DNA from: Solirubrobacterales bacterium
GTDB taxonomy: Bacteria; Actinomycetota; Thermoleophilia; Solirubrobacterales; Thermoleophilaceae
DNA length: 32,455 nucleotides
Assembly (NCBI GenBank): GCA_012718975.1
Contig: JAAYBF010000128.1
Span: 1-32,455, forward strand
Direction: 5' to 3'
This document shows positions 1 through 6,987 of this stretch, one piece after another. Both the position numbers and the translations under genes were made by a program. Numbering within the stretch: position 1 is the stretch's first letter; the number at the start of each line of letters is the position of its first letter. The notes beneath the pieces were generated by a model, which did no database searches, had not been told where the DNA came from, and was given only the letters and a program-made list of their open reading frames with translations.

Positions 1-1
1 G

Positions 2-382
2 AACCACTCGATCGTCCGCGTCGCGGGAACCTCCTACCACCAGCCCGCACTTGTCGAGGCGACGGACCCGCCGCTCATGGGCAGCTTCCGGTACGAGTGC
101 GTCGCGACCCTGGTACCCGAGCCAGACAACCCCCACGACGAATGGGCTGTGAAGGTCATGATCGGCCCCCATCACGTCGGGTACCTCGCGAGCAACAGGA
201 GGCTCAAGCGCAAGCACCAGACGATCCGCGACATGCGGGCCGCGGGCGACCGTACGGACTACATCGGTTTCGTGCGACGACACGTGTTCGAGGAGACCGA
301 CGTCGCACCACTGCGGATGTCGCTGCGGATACCGCGTGACGGGAAGCTGTACAAGCCCGTCCCGAGCCGCTCGTCGGCGTAG
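2..382 (+). CDS. HIRAN-domain protein, 5' end cut by window edge
   Basis: The reading frame is open from base 2 and stops at TAG 380-382, so the N-terminus lies outside the window. An internal ATG at 77 would remove the first strand of the domain and is not a convincing start. The visible 126 residues fit a HIRAN domain: an initial IVRVAGTSYHQ strand, then the hallmark EPDNPHDEWAVKV, then HHVGYLA and a basic helix with NRRLKRK. HIRAN domains occur in Rad5/HLTF-type helicases, where they bind DNA ends, and as short bacterial proteins of uncertain role. No helicase motif is visible, but upstream sequence could hold more domains. Base composition is less GC-rich than the housekeeping genes to the right, and a NYN nuclease gene follows, which fits an accessory region. 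The fold call is fairly firm; the function is unknown. Confidence 0.72.
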   Translation, partial: NHSIVRVAGTSYHQPALVEATDPPLMGSFRYECVATLVPEPDNPHDEWAVKVMIGPHHVGYLASNRRLKRKHQTIRDMRAAGDRTDYIGFVRRHVFEETDVAPLRMSLRIPRDGKLYKPVPSRSSA

Positions 383-549
383 GTCCCGCAGTGCTACTGG
401 ATCTACGGTCGCGCCGCTCCGCCGGCCCCCGGCAGCTCCCCGTACTTGCGGCGGGCGCGGAGCCGGCTCAGAGGAGCGGGTGTCTCGGTGTTGAGCACGG
501 CGATGCCGGTGGGTGGTCGGAGGCGGCTCGTGAGTGGTGCGCCGCGCGC

Positions 550-555
550 TAGGCT
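550..555 (+). promoter_or_regulatory. -10-like hexamer TAGGCT before the NYN gene
   Basis: TAGGCT lies 9 nt before the ATG at 565. No Shine-Dalgarno site is seen, so the mRNA is probably leaderless or nearly so. The same hexamer precedes the MFS gene at 17791. No clear -35 element. Confidence 0.4.
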
Positions 556-564
556 CGCTGGCCC

Positions 565-1233
565 ATGACTGCCGGCGGGCCGCGCACCTATGTCTACGTG
601 GACGGGTTCAACCTGTACTACGGTGCGCTGAGGGGCCGGGCCGGGACGCGGTGGCTCGACTTGCCGGCGTTGTCGCAGCGGCTGTTGCCGAACAACGCGA
701 TCGCCCGGATCGTCTACTGCACCGCGCTGGTCAAGGACCGACCCGGCAAGCCGGATCAGCTCGCCCACCAGCGGCTGTATCTCGCGGCCCTGGCGACGCT
801 CCCGAACTTCGAGTTGCACAAGGGCGCCTACCTCGAGAAGAAGGTCCGGCGGCCGTTGGTCGCAGGCCAGGACGGCTCGACCCCGGAGTGGCCACGCGTG
901 GCCTACTTTCACGACAGTGAGGAGAAGGGCTCCGATGTCAACCTCGCTACCCGACTGCTCGTAGACGGCTACAACGGCCACTACGAGGCCGCCGCGGTGA
1001 TCTCCAACGACGGGGATCTCAAGATGCCGCTGGAGGTCGTCCGCCGGGATCTCGGTCTGCCGGTCACGGTCATCAACCCGCACCCTCGGCGCAGTACCGC
1101 CCTGTCGCCGAACCCGCTACCCGAGAACGCGAAGTACGTCCGGCTCCGCCCGGCGGACGCTCGCGCCTGCCAGTTCCCGAACACCGTCACGACCCGCGCT
1201 GGACGGACGATCACCAAGCCCGCGAACTGGTAG
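565..1233 (+). CDS. NYN-domain (LabA/DUF88-like, PIN-fold) putative ribonuclease
   Basis: This 222-residue protein has the NYN-domain layout: an N-terminal strand ending in VDGFNLYYG (D13, N16), a middle acidic motif EKGSDVNLA (D124), and a late strand ISNDGDL (D149, D151). These acidic residues form the metal-binding site of PIN-like nucleases, so RNA or DNA cleavage is predicted, though the substrate is unknown. The region after about residue 175 is not obviously part of the domain. The ATG at 565 starts right before the first core strand and sits 9 nt after a TAGGCT box. It follows the HIRAN gene by 182 bp on the same strand and is followed by a hairpin at 1252-1273. GC content at third positions looks lower than in the genes from 1785 on, consistent with acquisition. 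It could belong to a defence or RNA-processing module, but no partner proves it. Confidence 0.82.
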   Translation: MTAGGPRTYVYVDGFNLYYGALRGRAGTRWLDLPALSQRLLPNNAIARIVYCTALVKDRPGKPDQLAHQRLYLAALATLPNFELHKGAYLEKKVRRPLVAGQDGSTPEWPRVAYFHDSEEKGSDVNLATRLLVDGYNGHYEAAAVISNDGDLKMPLEVVRRDLGLPVTVINPHPRRSTALSPNPLPENAKYVRLRPADARACQFPNTVTTRAGRTITKPANW

Positions 1234-1251
1234 AGCGACCCTGGAAATGCA

Positions 1252-1273
1252 GAGGCCGCCTTGCGGCGGCCTC
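1252..1273 (+). terminator. Hairpin downstream of the NYN gene
   Basis: GAGGCCGCC, loop TTGC, GGCGGCCTC: a perfect 9-bp stem 18 nt after the NYN stop. No T-run follows, so it is a stem-only candidate, as is common in very GC-rich genomes. Confidence 0.5.
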
Positions 1274-1506
1274 GCGCCCTACCGGCGAAACGGCAGGGGG
1301 GGTATGCGGGCAAGGCTAGCGCAGCCGCGCCGCATGCGTCAATACCGACGCCAGCGCTCAGCCAGCCCGGCCGTCCTCGCCATCAACTGCGGCGAGCACG
1401 ACGGCGGGGGGAACAGGTCGCGCGCGCCCGCTGGGATCGGGGATGCTGTCGCCCCAGGTGTTGCCCCGTGCGGTCGGAGAGGCTCTCGCCCCGGCCCCAG
1501 AAACGA
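1274..1506. other. Gene-free stretch between NYN gene and tRNA-Met terminator
   Basis: No open frame here shows family motifs or convincing codon use, and no second tRNA is seen. The stretch lies at the 3' side of the minus-strand tRNA, where integrated elements usually begin. Confidence 0.5.
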
Positions 1507-1535
1507 CGAAACCCCGCTCCGAGAGCGGGGCTTCG
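1507..1535 (-). terminator. Terminator of tRNA-Met
   Basis: A 13-bp stem (arms 1507-1519 and 1523-1535) with a 3-nt loop. On the minus strand the single imperfect pair is a G-U wobble, while on the plus strand it would be an A-C mismatch, so it reads best as minus-strand RNA. A short CGTTTCT follows the stem. It begins 6 nt after the tRNA end. Confidence 0.72.
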
Positions 1536-1540
1536 TTAGG

Positions 1541-1614
1541 TAGCTGGGGGCGGACTCGAACCGCCGACCTCACGATTATGAGTCGTGCGCTCTAACCAGC
1601 TGAGCTACCCAGCC
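1541..1614 (-). tRNA. tRNA-Met (CAU), elongator type
   Basis: The reverse complement folds as a complete 74-nt cloverleaf: acceptor GGCTGGG/CCCAGCT, D stem GCTC/GAGC, anticodon stem CACGA/TCGTG around loop CTCATAA, variable loop AGGTC, T stem GGCGG/CCGCC around TTCGAGT, discriminator A. The anticodon is CAU. The anticodon stem lacks the three G-C pairs of initiator tRNA, so this is the elongator or, less likely, a tRNA-Ile whose CAU is modified to lysidine. The first acceptor pair is G1-U72. CCA is not encoded. It is followed by its own terminator. Confidence 0.93.
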
Positions 1615-1772
1615 GCGGCCGTGGCGATTCTAGTTGGTCGCCCGCCGATCGCGGCTCGATGAGTGATTCTTCCGTCCTGGACGGCACGATTGCTCATCGA
1701 GGCTGCTGGCGGTCCGGCCCGGAGTCGGGCAATGACTGATCGAGTCGGCTGGCGGGCGGGCGCGCGGTCGGG

Positions 1773-1778
1773 CAGGAT
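1773..1778 (+). promoter_or_regulatory. -10-like hexamer CAGGAT before the formiminotransferase gene
   Basis: CAGGAT ends 6 nt before the GTG at 1785, with no Shine-Dalgarno site, which fits a leaderless start. It is a weak hexamer and -35 is not obvious. Confidence 0.3.
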
Positions 1779-1784
1779 GGGCGC

Positions 1785-2678
1785 GTGACCGACGACCCGG
1801 CGCCAGAACTGCTGACAGCCGTCCCGAACGTCAGCGACGGCCGCCACCGGCAGGCGCTCGAGCGGATCGAGACGGCGTTCGCGCCGGCGCGGTTGCTCGA
1901 CCTGCACGCCGACCCCGACCACAACCGCTCGGTGTTCACGCTCGCCGGCCGCCAGGGCGAGCTCGCCGACGGCCTCGTCTCCGGGGCGCGGGCAGCGGTC
2001 GCGGCGATCGACCTGACCGTCCACGGCGGCGTCCACCCCTACGTCGGCGCGCTCGACGTGCTGCCGGTCGTCTACCGCAGCGAGGCCCAGCGCGGGCCGG
2101 CGTGCGCGGAGCTGCTGACCGCCGCCGGGCGGATCGGGACCGAGCTGGAGCTGCCGGTGATCCTCTACGGCGAGCTGGCGACCCGGCCCGAGCAGCGCGA
2201 GCGCGCGGCGCTGCGCGAGGGCGGACCGGCGCGGCTGGCCGAGCGGATCGCCGCCGGCGAGGTCGTCCCCGACTTCGGGCCGGCACGCGCCCACCCGACC
2301 GCGGGCGTCGTGCTCGCCGCCGCCCGGGCGCCGCTGGTCGCCTTCAACGTCGACCTGGCGGTGCCCGACCTGGCGCTCGCCCGCCGGATCGCCGCCGAGA
2401 TCCGCGAGGCCGGCGGCGGACTGCCGGGCGTGCGGGCGATCGGGCTCTACCTCGACCACCGCGGCTGCGCCCAGGTCTCGACCAACGTCCACGACCACCG
2501 CGCGACCCCGCTGGCCGAGATCGTCGCCGCGGTCCGCGCGCGGGCACCGGTCGCCGAGGCGGAGCTGGTGGGCCTCGCGCCGGCCGCGGCGTTCGACGGC
2601 TTTCCCGCCGACGTCCCGCTGCGCGGCTTCAGCGCCGAGCGCCACCTGCTCGAGAACGCGCTCGCGGCGCTCGGCTGA
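1785..2678 (+). CDS. ftcD: Glutamate formimidoyltransferase, single-domain
   Basis: The 297-residue protein matches the formiminotransferase family: VPNVSDGR near the N-terminus, then HADPDHNRSVFTL (residues 41-53), then HGGVHPYVGALDVLP (80-94), which carries the conserved histidine pair and the GALDVLP segment of the active site. The enzyme moves the formimino group between N-formimino-glutamate and tetrahydrofolate in histidine degradation and one-carbon metabolism. Unlike the animal enzyme there is no C-terminal cyclodeaminase domain; single-domain versions are normal in bacteria. The GTG start puts the first core strand at residue 9 and sits 6 nt after a -10-like box. The neighbours are not histidine-utilisation genes, so its pathway here is unclear. 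It could be a paralogue of related function. Confidence 0.85.
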   Translation: MTDDPAPELLTAVPNVSDGRHRQALERIETAFAPARLLDLHADPDHNRSVFTLAGRQGELADGLVSGARAAVAAIDLTVHGGVHPYVGALDVLPVVYRSEAQRGPACAELLTAAGRIGTELELPVILYGELATRPEQRERAALREGGPARLAERIAAGEVVPDFGPARAHPTAGVVLAAARAPLVAFNVDLAVPDLALARRIAAEIREAGGGLPGVRAIGLYLDHRGCAQVSTNVHDHRATPLAEIVAAVRARAPVAEAELVGLAPAAAFDGFPADVPLRGFSAERHLLENALAALG

Positions 2679-2692
2679 CCCGCCCGCTGGGA

Positions 2693-2698
2693 TACCCT
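2693..2698 (+). promoter_or_regulatory. -10-like hexamer TACCCT
   Basis: TACCCT ends 7 nt before the ATG at 2706. The gap GCGGGGG is not a usable Shine-Dalgarno spacing, so leaderless transcription is likely. It would give the 2706-6815 block its own promoter. Confidence 0.4.
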
Positions 2699-2705
2699 GC
2701 GGGGG

Positions 2706-3104
2706 ATGGCCCAGACGAAGAGCAAGCGGCGCCGCAAGCACCGCGGCACGGCCGCCGGAACGATCGAGCGGGCGGGACGCACCGGCAAGCCCGCGACCCG
2801 CCAGGACGCCAAGGCGGTCGCCCGCCAGCGCCGCGCCGAGCGGCTCGACCGCCCGCCGGAGTGGAAGAGCACGATCAACCGCGCCGCGATCGCCGCGCTC
2901 GTCTTCGCCGTGCTGGTCGTCGTCCTGTTCGGACGTCCGGTCACCGCCGGCGTGCTGCTCGGCGCGATCATGTTCGCGATCTACGTGCCGCTCGGCTACA
3001 TGACCGACTCGGCGATCTACCGCTTCCGCCAGAAGCGCAAGCAGGCGGCGGCGATCGACGCCCAGGCGCGCAAGCGCGGCGGCAAGGGCGGGGAGGGGAG
3101 CTAG
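2706..3104 (+). CDS. Small basic membrane protein of unknown function
   Basis: The protein has 132 residues. Residues 1-45 are strongly basic, with MAQTKSKRRRKHRG at the start and many Arg, Lys and Ala. Two hydrophobic helices follow at about 59-77 (RAAIAALVFAVLVVVLF) and 79-97 (VTAGVLLGAIMFAIYVPLG), then a basic tail, RFRQKRKQ, and a Gly/Lys-rich end. The two charged tails probably both lie in the cytoplasm with a short hairpin in the membrane. I do not recognise the family. The N-terminal basic segment could bind RNA or the ribosome, but nothing proves it. The stop is 3 nt before the hydrolase start, so the two genes are co-transcribed and probably coupled with hisS and aspS. Confidence 0.75.
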   Translation: MAQTKSKRRRKHRGTAAGTIERAGRTGKPATRQDAKAVARQRRAERLDRPPEWKSTINRAAIAALVFAVLVVVLFGRPVTAGVLLGAIMFAIYVPLGYMTDSAIYRFRQKRKQAAAIDAQARKRGGKGGEGS

Positions 3105-3107
3105 CCG

Positions 3108-3746
3108 GTGGAGGTGCGGATGCTCACCGTCGGGCCGATCCAGGAGAACTGCTTCCTGCTGCGCCGCGACGGCTCCGACCGGGCGCTGATCGTCGACCCG
3201 GGCGAGGAGGCCGACCGGCTGCTCGCCGCGCTCGAGGAGTGGGGCGCGACGCTCGACGGCATCCTGCTGACCCACACCCACTTCGACCATGTGGGCGCGG
3301 TCGCGCCGCTCGCGCGGGCGACCGGCGCCGAGGTCTGGGTGCCCGAGCTGGAGAAGGGCGTCCTCGCCGACATCAACAGCTACGTCAGCTGGCCGGAGCT
3401 GGGGCCCTTCGAGAGCTGGGACGCCGAGCACACCGTCGCCGGCGGCGAGCGGCTCGAGCTCGCCGGCCTCGAGATCGACGTGCTGTTCACGCCCGGCCAC
3501 AGCCCCGGCCACGTCACCTTCCACGTGCCCGACGAGCAGGCGGTCTTCTCCGGTGACGTGCTCTTCCAGGGCTCGGTCGGCCGCACCGACCTGCCCGGCG
3601 GGGACCCGCGCGTGCTGATGGAGACGCTGCGCACCCTCGCCGAGACCCTCCCCGACGAGACGGTCGTCCACCCCGGCCACATGGGCATCACGACGATCGC
3701 CGCCGAGCGCGCCACCAACCCGTTCCTCGCGCAGCTGGCCGGGTAG
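3108..3746 (+). CDS. Metallo-beta-lactamase-fold hydrolase (glyoxalase II-like)
   Basis: The 212-residue protein carries the full MBL metal site: THTHFDH (HxHxDH, residues 55-61), GHSPGHVTF with a third histidine, SGDVLFQGSVGRTDLPGGD with the bridging aspartate, and a last histidine in VVHPGHMG. The layout is that of the short YcbL/glyoxalase II-like group, which hydrolyses thioesters such as S-lactoylglutathione; the true substrate is unknown, and actinobacteria mostly use mycothiol rather than glutathione. The GTG at 3108 is preceded by a GGGGAGGGGAG stretch ending 7 nt upstream; GTG 3114 and ATG 3120 are alternatives. The gene lies 1 nt before hisS, a conserved neighbourhood in many bacteria. 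Confidence 0.88.
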   Translation: MEVRMLTVGPIQENCFLLRRDGSDRALIVDPGEEADRLLAALEEWGATLDGILLTHTHFDHVGAVAPLARATGAEVWVPELEKGVLADINSYVSWPELGPFESWDAEHTVAGGERLELAGLEIDVLFTPGHSPGHVTFHVPDEQAVFSGDVLFQGSVGRTDLPGGDPRVLMETLRTLAETLPDETVVHPGHMGITTIAAERATNPFLAQLAG

Positions 3747-3747
3747 C

Positions 3748-4989
3748 GTGGCGGGCCGCAAGCTCCAGGCCCCGCGGGGCACCTTCGACGTGCTGCCCGA
3801 CGACGGCGCGGCGCGGCGCGAGCTGTACCGGCGGGCGGGCTCGGTGCTCGGCCGCTACGGGTACCGCCCGTTCGAGACGCCGGTCTTCGAGGACACCGAC
3901 CTGTTCGCGCGCGGCGTCGGCGAGTCGACCGACATCGTCCGCAAGGAGATGTTCACCTTCGAGGACCGCGGCGGGCGGTCGCTGACGCTGCGCCCCGAGG
4001 GCACCGCCGGCGTCTGCCGCGCCTACGTCGAGCACGGCATGCACAAGCTGCCCCAGCCGGTGAAGGTCTGGTACTGGGGGCCCTTCTTCCGCCACGAGCG
4101 CGCCCAGGCGGGCCGCTACCGGCAGTTCTCGCAGGTCGGCACCGAGGCGCTCGGCTCCGACGACCCGACGCTCGACGCCGAGTCGATCCTGCTGCTCGCC
4201 GAGCTGCTCGAGGCGGCCGGCGTGCGCGAGGTGCGGCTGCGGCTGGCGAGCCTCGGCGGGATCGAGGCGCGCGCCGCCTACCTCGACCGGCTGCGCGGCT
4301 TCCTGCGCGAGCGCGAGGGCGAGCTGTCCGAGGACGTGCGCGACCGGATCGACTCCAACCCGCTGCGCGCCTTCGACGCCGACCATCCCGGCACCCGCGC
4401 CGCGATGGAGGGCGCGCCGCGGCTGCTCGACCATCTCGCGCCCGACGACGCCGAGCACTTCGCCGAGGTGCGGGCGCTGCTCGACGGGGCGGGCCTCTCC
4501 TACGACGTCGACCCGACGCTGGTGCGCGGGCTCGACTACTACACCCGCACCGTCTTCGAGTTCGAGAGCGCGCGGCTCGGCGCGCAGAGCGGCGTCGGCG
4601 GCGGGGGCCGCTACGACGGCCTGGTCGAGCAGCTCGGCGGGCCGGCGACGCCGGGCGTCGGCTGGGCGGCGGGGATCGAGCGGATCCTGCTCGCCGGCGA
4701 CGGCAAGCTCGGCGGCTTCCCGGCGCCGGTGTATGTGGCGCTCGCCGGCGGCGACCGGCGCGCGGCGTTCGCGCTCGCGACCGCGCTGCGCGAGGCCGGG
4801 GTGCGGACCGAGCTCGAGCAGGCGGGAAGGTCTTTGAAGGGCCAGCTCAAGCACGCCGACAGGCTGGGGGCGAAGGCCGTGGCGATCGTCGGCGAGGAGA
4901 TCGAGTGGAAGGACATGGCGACGGGGGAGCAGCGGCCGGTGAACAACGTGGCGGAGGCGGTCCGGATCGCCGTGGGGCTGGACGCGTGA
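3748..4989 (+). CDS. hisS: Histidyl-tRNA synthetase
   Basis: The 413-residue length is normal for bacterial HisRS. Class II landmarks are present in order: motif 1 around PFETPVFEDTDLF, motif 2 with RHERAQAGRYRQFSQ, the histidine-specific loop LVRGLDYYTRTVFEF, GGGRYDGL, and motif 3 GVGWAAGIERILLA. The C-terminal anticodon-binding domain follows to the end. It joins histidine to tRNA-His in the cytoplasm. The GTG start at 3748 follows the hydrolase stop by 1 nt, and GTG 4986 of aspS overlaps its stop, so translation is coupled through the block. N-terminal KLQAPRGTFDVLP is the usual start of the family, which supports the chosen start. Confidence 0.97.
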   Translation: MAGRKLQAPRGTFDVLPDDGAARRELYRRAGSVLGRYGYRPFETPVFEDTDLFARGVGESTDIVRKEMFTFEDRGGRSLTLRPEGTAGVCRAYVEHGMHKLPQPVKVWYWGPFFRHERAQAGRYRQFSQVGTEALGSDDPTLDAESILLLAELLEAAGVREVRLRLASLGGIEARAAYLDRLRGFLREREGELSEDVRDRIDSNPLRAFDADHPGTRAAMEGAPRLLDHLAPDDAEHFAEVRALLDGAGLSYDVDPTLVRGLDYYTRTVFEFESARLGAQSGVGGGGRYDGLVEQLGGPATPGVGWAAGIERILLAGDGKLGGFPAPVYVALAGGDRRAAFALATALREAGVRTELEQAGRSLKGQLKHADRLGAKAVAIVGEEIEWKDMATGEQRPVNNVAEAVRIAVGLDA

Positions 4990-6815
4990 GCGGCGGGGCG
5001 AACCCCACCGATCCCGGCGCGGCCGGCCAGGTGCTCGCGGGGGGCGCGAACCCGCCGATCTCCTTCTCCAACGAGTACCGCGACAGCTGGTGCGGGCTGG
5101 CACGGCCCGACCGCGTCGGCGAGCGGATGCGCGTCGCCGGCTGGGTGCACCGCCGCCGTGACCACGGCGGGCTGATCTTCATCGACCTGCGCGACCGCGA
5201 GGGCGTGCTGCAGCTGGTCTTCCACCCCGACCAGGCGCCGGAGGCGCACGCGGCCGCCCACCGGCTGCGCTCCGAGGACGTCGTCAGCGCGGTCGGGACG
5301 CTGGTCGCGCGCGAGGAGGGGACGGTCAACCCGGAGATGGCGACCGGGGCCGTCGAGCTGGAGGTCGAGTCGTTCGACCTGCTCGCCGACGCCGAGACGC
5401 CGCCGTTCCAGGTCGACGACGACGACCGCGTCAGCGAGGAGCTGCGGCTGCGCCACCGCTACCTCGACCTGCGCCGCCGCTCGATGGCGGAGGCGATCCG
5501 CCTGCGCCACGCGGTGGTCGCCGAGATCCGCCGTACGCTCGAGGCCCAGGGCTTCCTCGACATCGAGACGCCGATCCTGACCCGGTCGACGCCGGAGGGC
5601 GCGCGCGACCACCTGGTGCCGAGCCGCGTCCAGCCTGGCTCGTTCTTCGCGCTGCCGCAGTCGCCGCAGCTGTTCAAGCAGCTGCTGATGGTCGCCGGCT
5701 TCGAGCGCTACTACCAGATCGCCCGCTGCTTCCGGGACGAGGACACGCGCGCCGACCGCCAGCCGGAGTTCACCCAGCTCGACGTCGAGATGTCGTTCGT
5801 GGTCGAGGAGGACGTGATCGCGGTCGTCGACGCGCTGATGCCGCGGCTGCTGGCGCTCGGCGGGATCGAGGTCGCCACGCCGATCGAGCGGATCGGCTAC
5901 GACGACGCGCTGCTGCGCTACGGCACCGACCGGCCCGACCGGCGCATCCCGATCGAGATCGCCGACCTCGGCGAGGTGTTCGCCGCCTCGGAGTTCAAGG
6001 TCTTCAGCGGCGCGCTCGCGGGCGGCGGGACGATCCGCGGCTTCAGCGCCGCCGGCGAGTTCCCGCGCCGCCGCTTCGACGAGCTGACCGAGCAGGCCCA
6101 GGCGCTCGGCGCGAAGGGGCTGGTCTGGGGGGTCGTCGAGGAGGACGGGAGCTGGCGCTCGCCGGTCGCGAAGTTCCTCACCGAGGACGAGATCGGCGGG
6201 CTGATCTCGGCGACGGGCGCCCGGGCGGGCGACGCGATCCTCGCGGTCGCCGACGACCCCGCCGTGGCGGCGCGCGTGCTCGGCGAGCTGCGGCTGGCGG
6301 TCGGCGTGCCGGAGGACCGCCACGACCTCGTCTGGGTCGTCGACTTCCCGATGTTCGGCTGGAACGAGGACGAGTCGCGCTGGGACGCCCTCCACCATCC
6401 GTTCACAGCGCCCAGCGGCGACCTCGACGGCGACCCCGGTAGCTGGCGCAGCCGCGCCTACGACCTCGTCTGGAACGGCACCGAGATCGGCGGCGGCTCG
6501 ATCCGCATCAGCTCGCCAGACGTCCAGCAGCGTGTCTTCGACGCCCTCGGCCTGGGGCCCGACGAGGCCCGCGAGCGGTTCGGCTTCCTGCTCGACGCGC
6601 TCGCCTACGGCGCCCCGCCGCACGGCGGCATCGCGTTCGGCATCGACCGCATCGTCGCGATCCTCGGCGGCCGCGACTCGATCCGCGACGTGATCGCCTT
6701 CCCCAAGACCGCCTCCGGCCTCGACCCCCTCACCGGCGCCCCCGCACCCGTCGACGAGGTCCAGCTGCGCGAGCTCGGCATCCAGGTCAGGCCCGGCGTG
6801 GCGCCGGCCGGCTGA
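4986..6815 (+). CDS. aspS: Aspartyl-tRNA synthetase, bacterial type
   Basis: Domains in order: OB-fold anticodon domain (AGWVHRRRDHGGLIF), class II core with SPQLFKQLLMVAGFERYYQ and FRDEDTRADRQPEFTQLD, the GAD insertion typical of bacterial enzymes, then FPMFGWNEDESRWDALHHPF, GGSIRI and motif 3 GIAFGIDRIVAILGG. I chose GTG 4986, which overlaps the hisS stop in a GTGA, giving 609 residues; GTG 5031 is the alternative. Either choice leaves an N-terminal extension before EYRDSWCGL that most AspRS lack and that contains two GGANP copies. The histidine in GWVHRRRDHGG is the residue associated with non-discriminating AspRS in Pseudomonas, so this enzyme may also charge tRNA-Asn with Asp for GatCAB; that is inference. 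Confidence 0.95.
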   Translation: MSGGANPTDPGAAGQVLAGGANPPISFSNEYRDSWCGLARPDRVGERMRVAGWVHRRRDHGGLIFIDLRDREGVLQLVFHPDQAPEAHAAAHRLRSEDVVSAVGTLVAREEGTVNPEMATGAVELEVESFDLLADAETPPFQVDDDDRVSEELRLRHRYLDLRRRSMAEAIRLRHAVVAEIRRTLEAQGFLDIETPILTRSTPEGARDHLVPSRVQPGSFFALPQSPQLFKQLLMVAGFERYYQIARCFRDEDTRADRQPEFTQLDVEMSFVVEEDVIAVVDALMPRLLALGGIEVATPIERIGYDDALLRYGTDRPDRRIPIEIADLGEVFAASEFKVFSGALAGGGTIRGFSAAGEFPRRRFDELTEQAQALGAKGLVWGVVEEDGSWRSPVAKFLTEDEIGGLISATGARAGDAILAVADDPAVAARVLGELRLAVGVPEDRHDLVWVVDFPMFGWNEDESRWDALHHPFTAPSGDLDGDPGSWRSRAYDLVWNGTEIGGGSIRISSPDVQQRVFDALGLGPDEARERFGFLLDALAYGAPPHGGIAFGIDRIVAILGGRDSIRDVIAFPKTASGLDPLTGAPAPVDEVQLRELGIQVRPGVAPAG

Positions 6816-6987
6816 GGATTGGGCCCGGCTGGGGTGGCGTTCCGCTCGGGGCGGGCGGGCGAGGGTCGTGGCGGGTCTCGTTCGGCTGGGTAGGGAGGCG
6901 AGCGGTCCGGAACGGCGCTTCGCCGGACCCTCGTCCCGTTGGCCGGGGCCGGCGAGGCATCGTCGCCGCTCCATCCATCGTCCCGGC

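Noticed and set aside
1241-1543. Small plus-strand genes of about 90 residues
   Set aside because: They run through the NYN terminator and antisense to the tRNA terminator, and have Arg/Pro-rich noise composition.
2102-3556. A 484-codon plus-strand frame overlapping three genes
   Set aside because: Out of frame with the formiminotransferase, membrane protein and hydrolase, and Arg/Gly/Ala-rich throughout.
4611-6974. A 787-codon minus-strand open frame
   Set aside because: Antisense shadow of hisS and aspS with low-complexity content.
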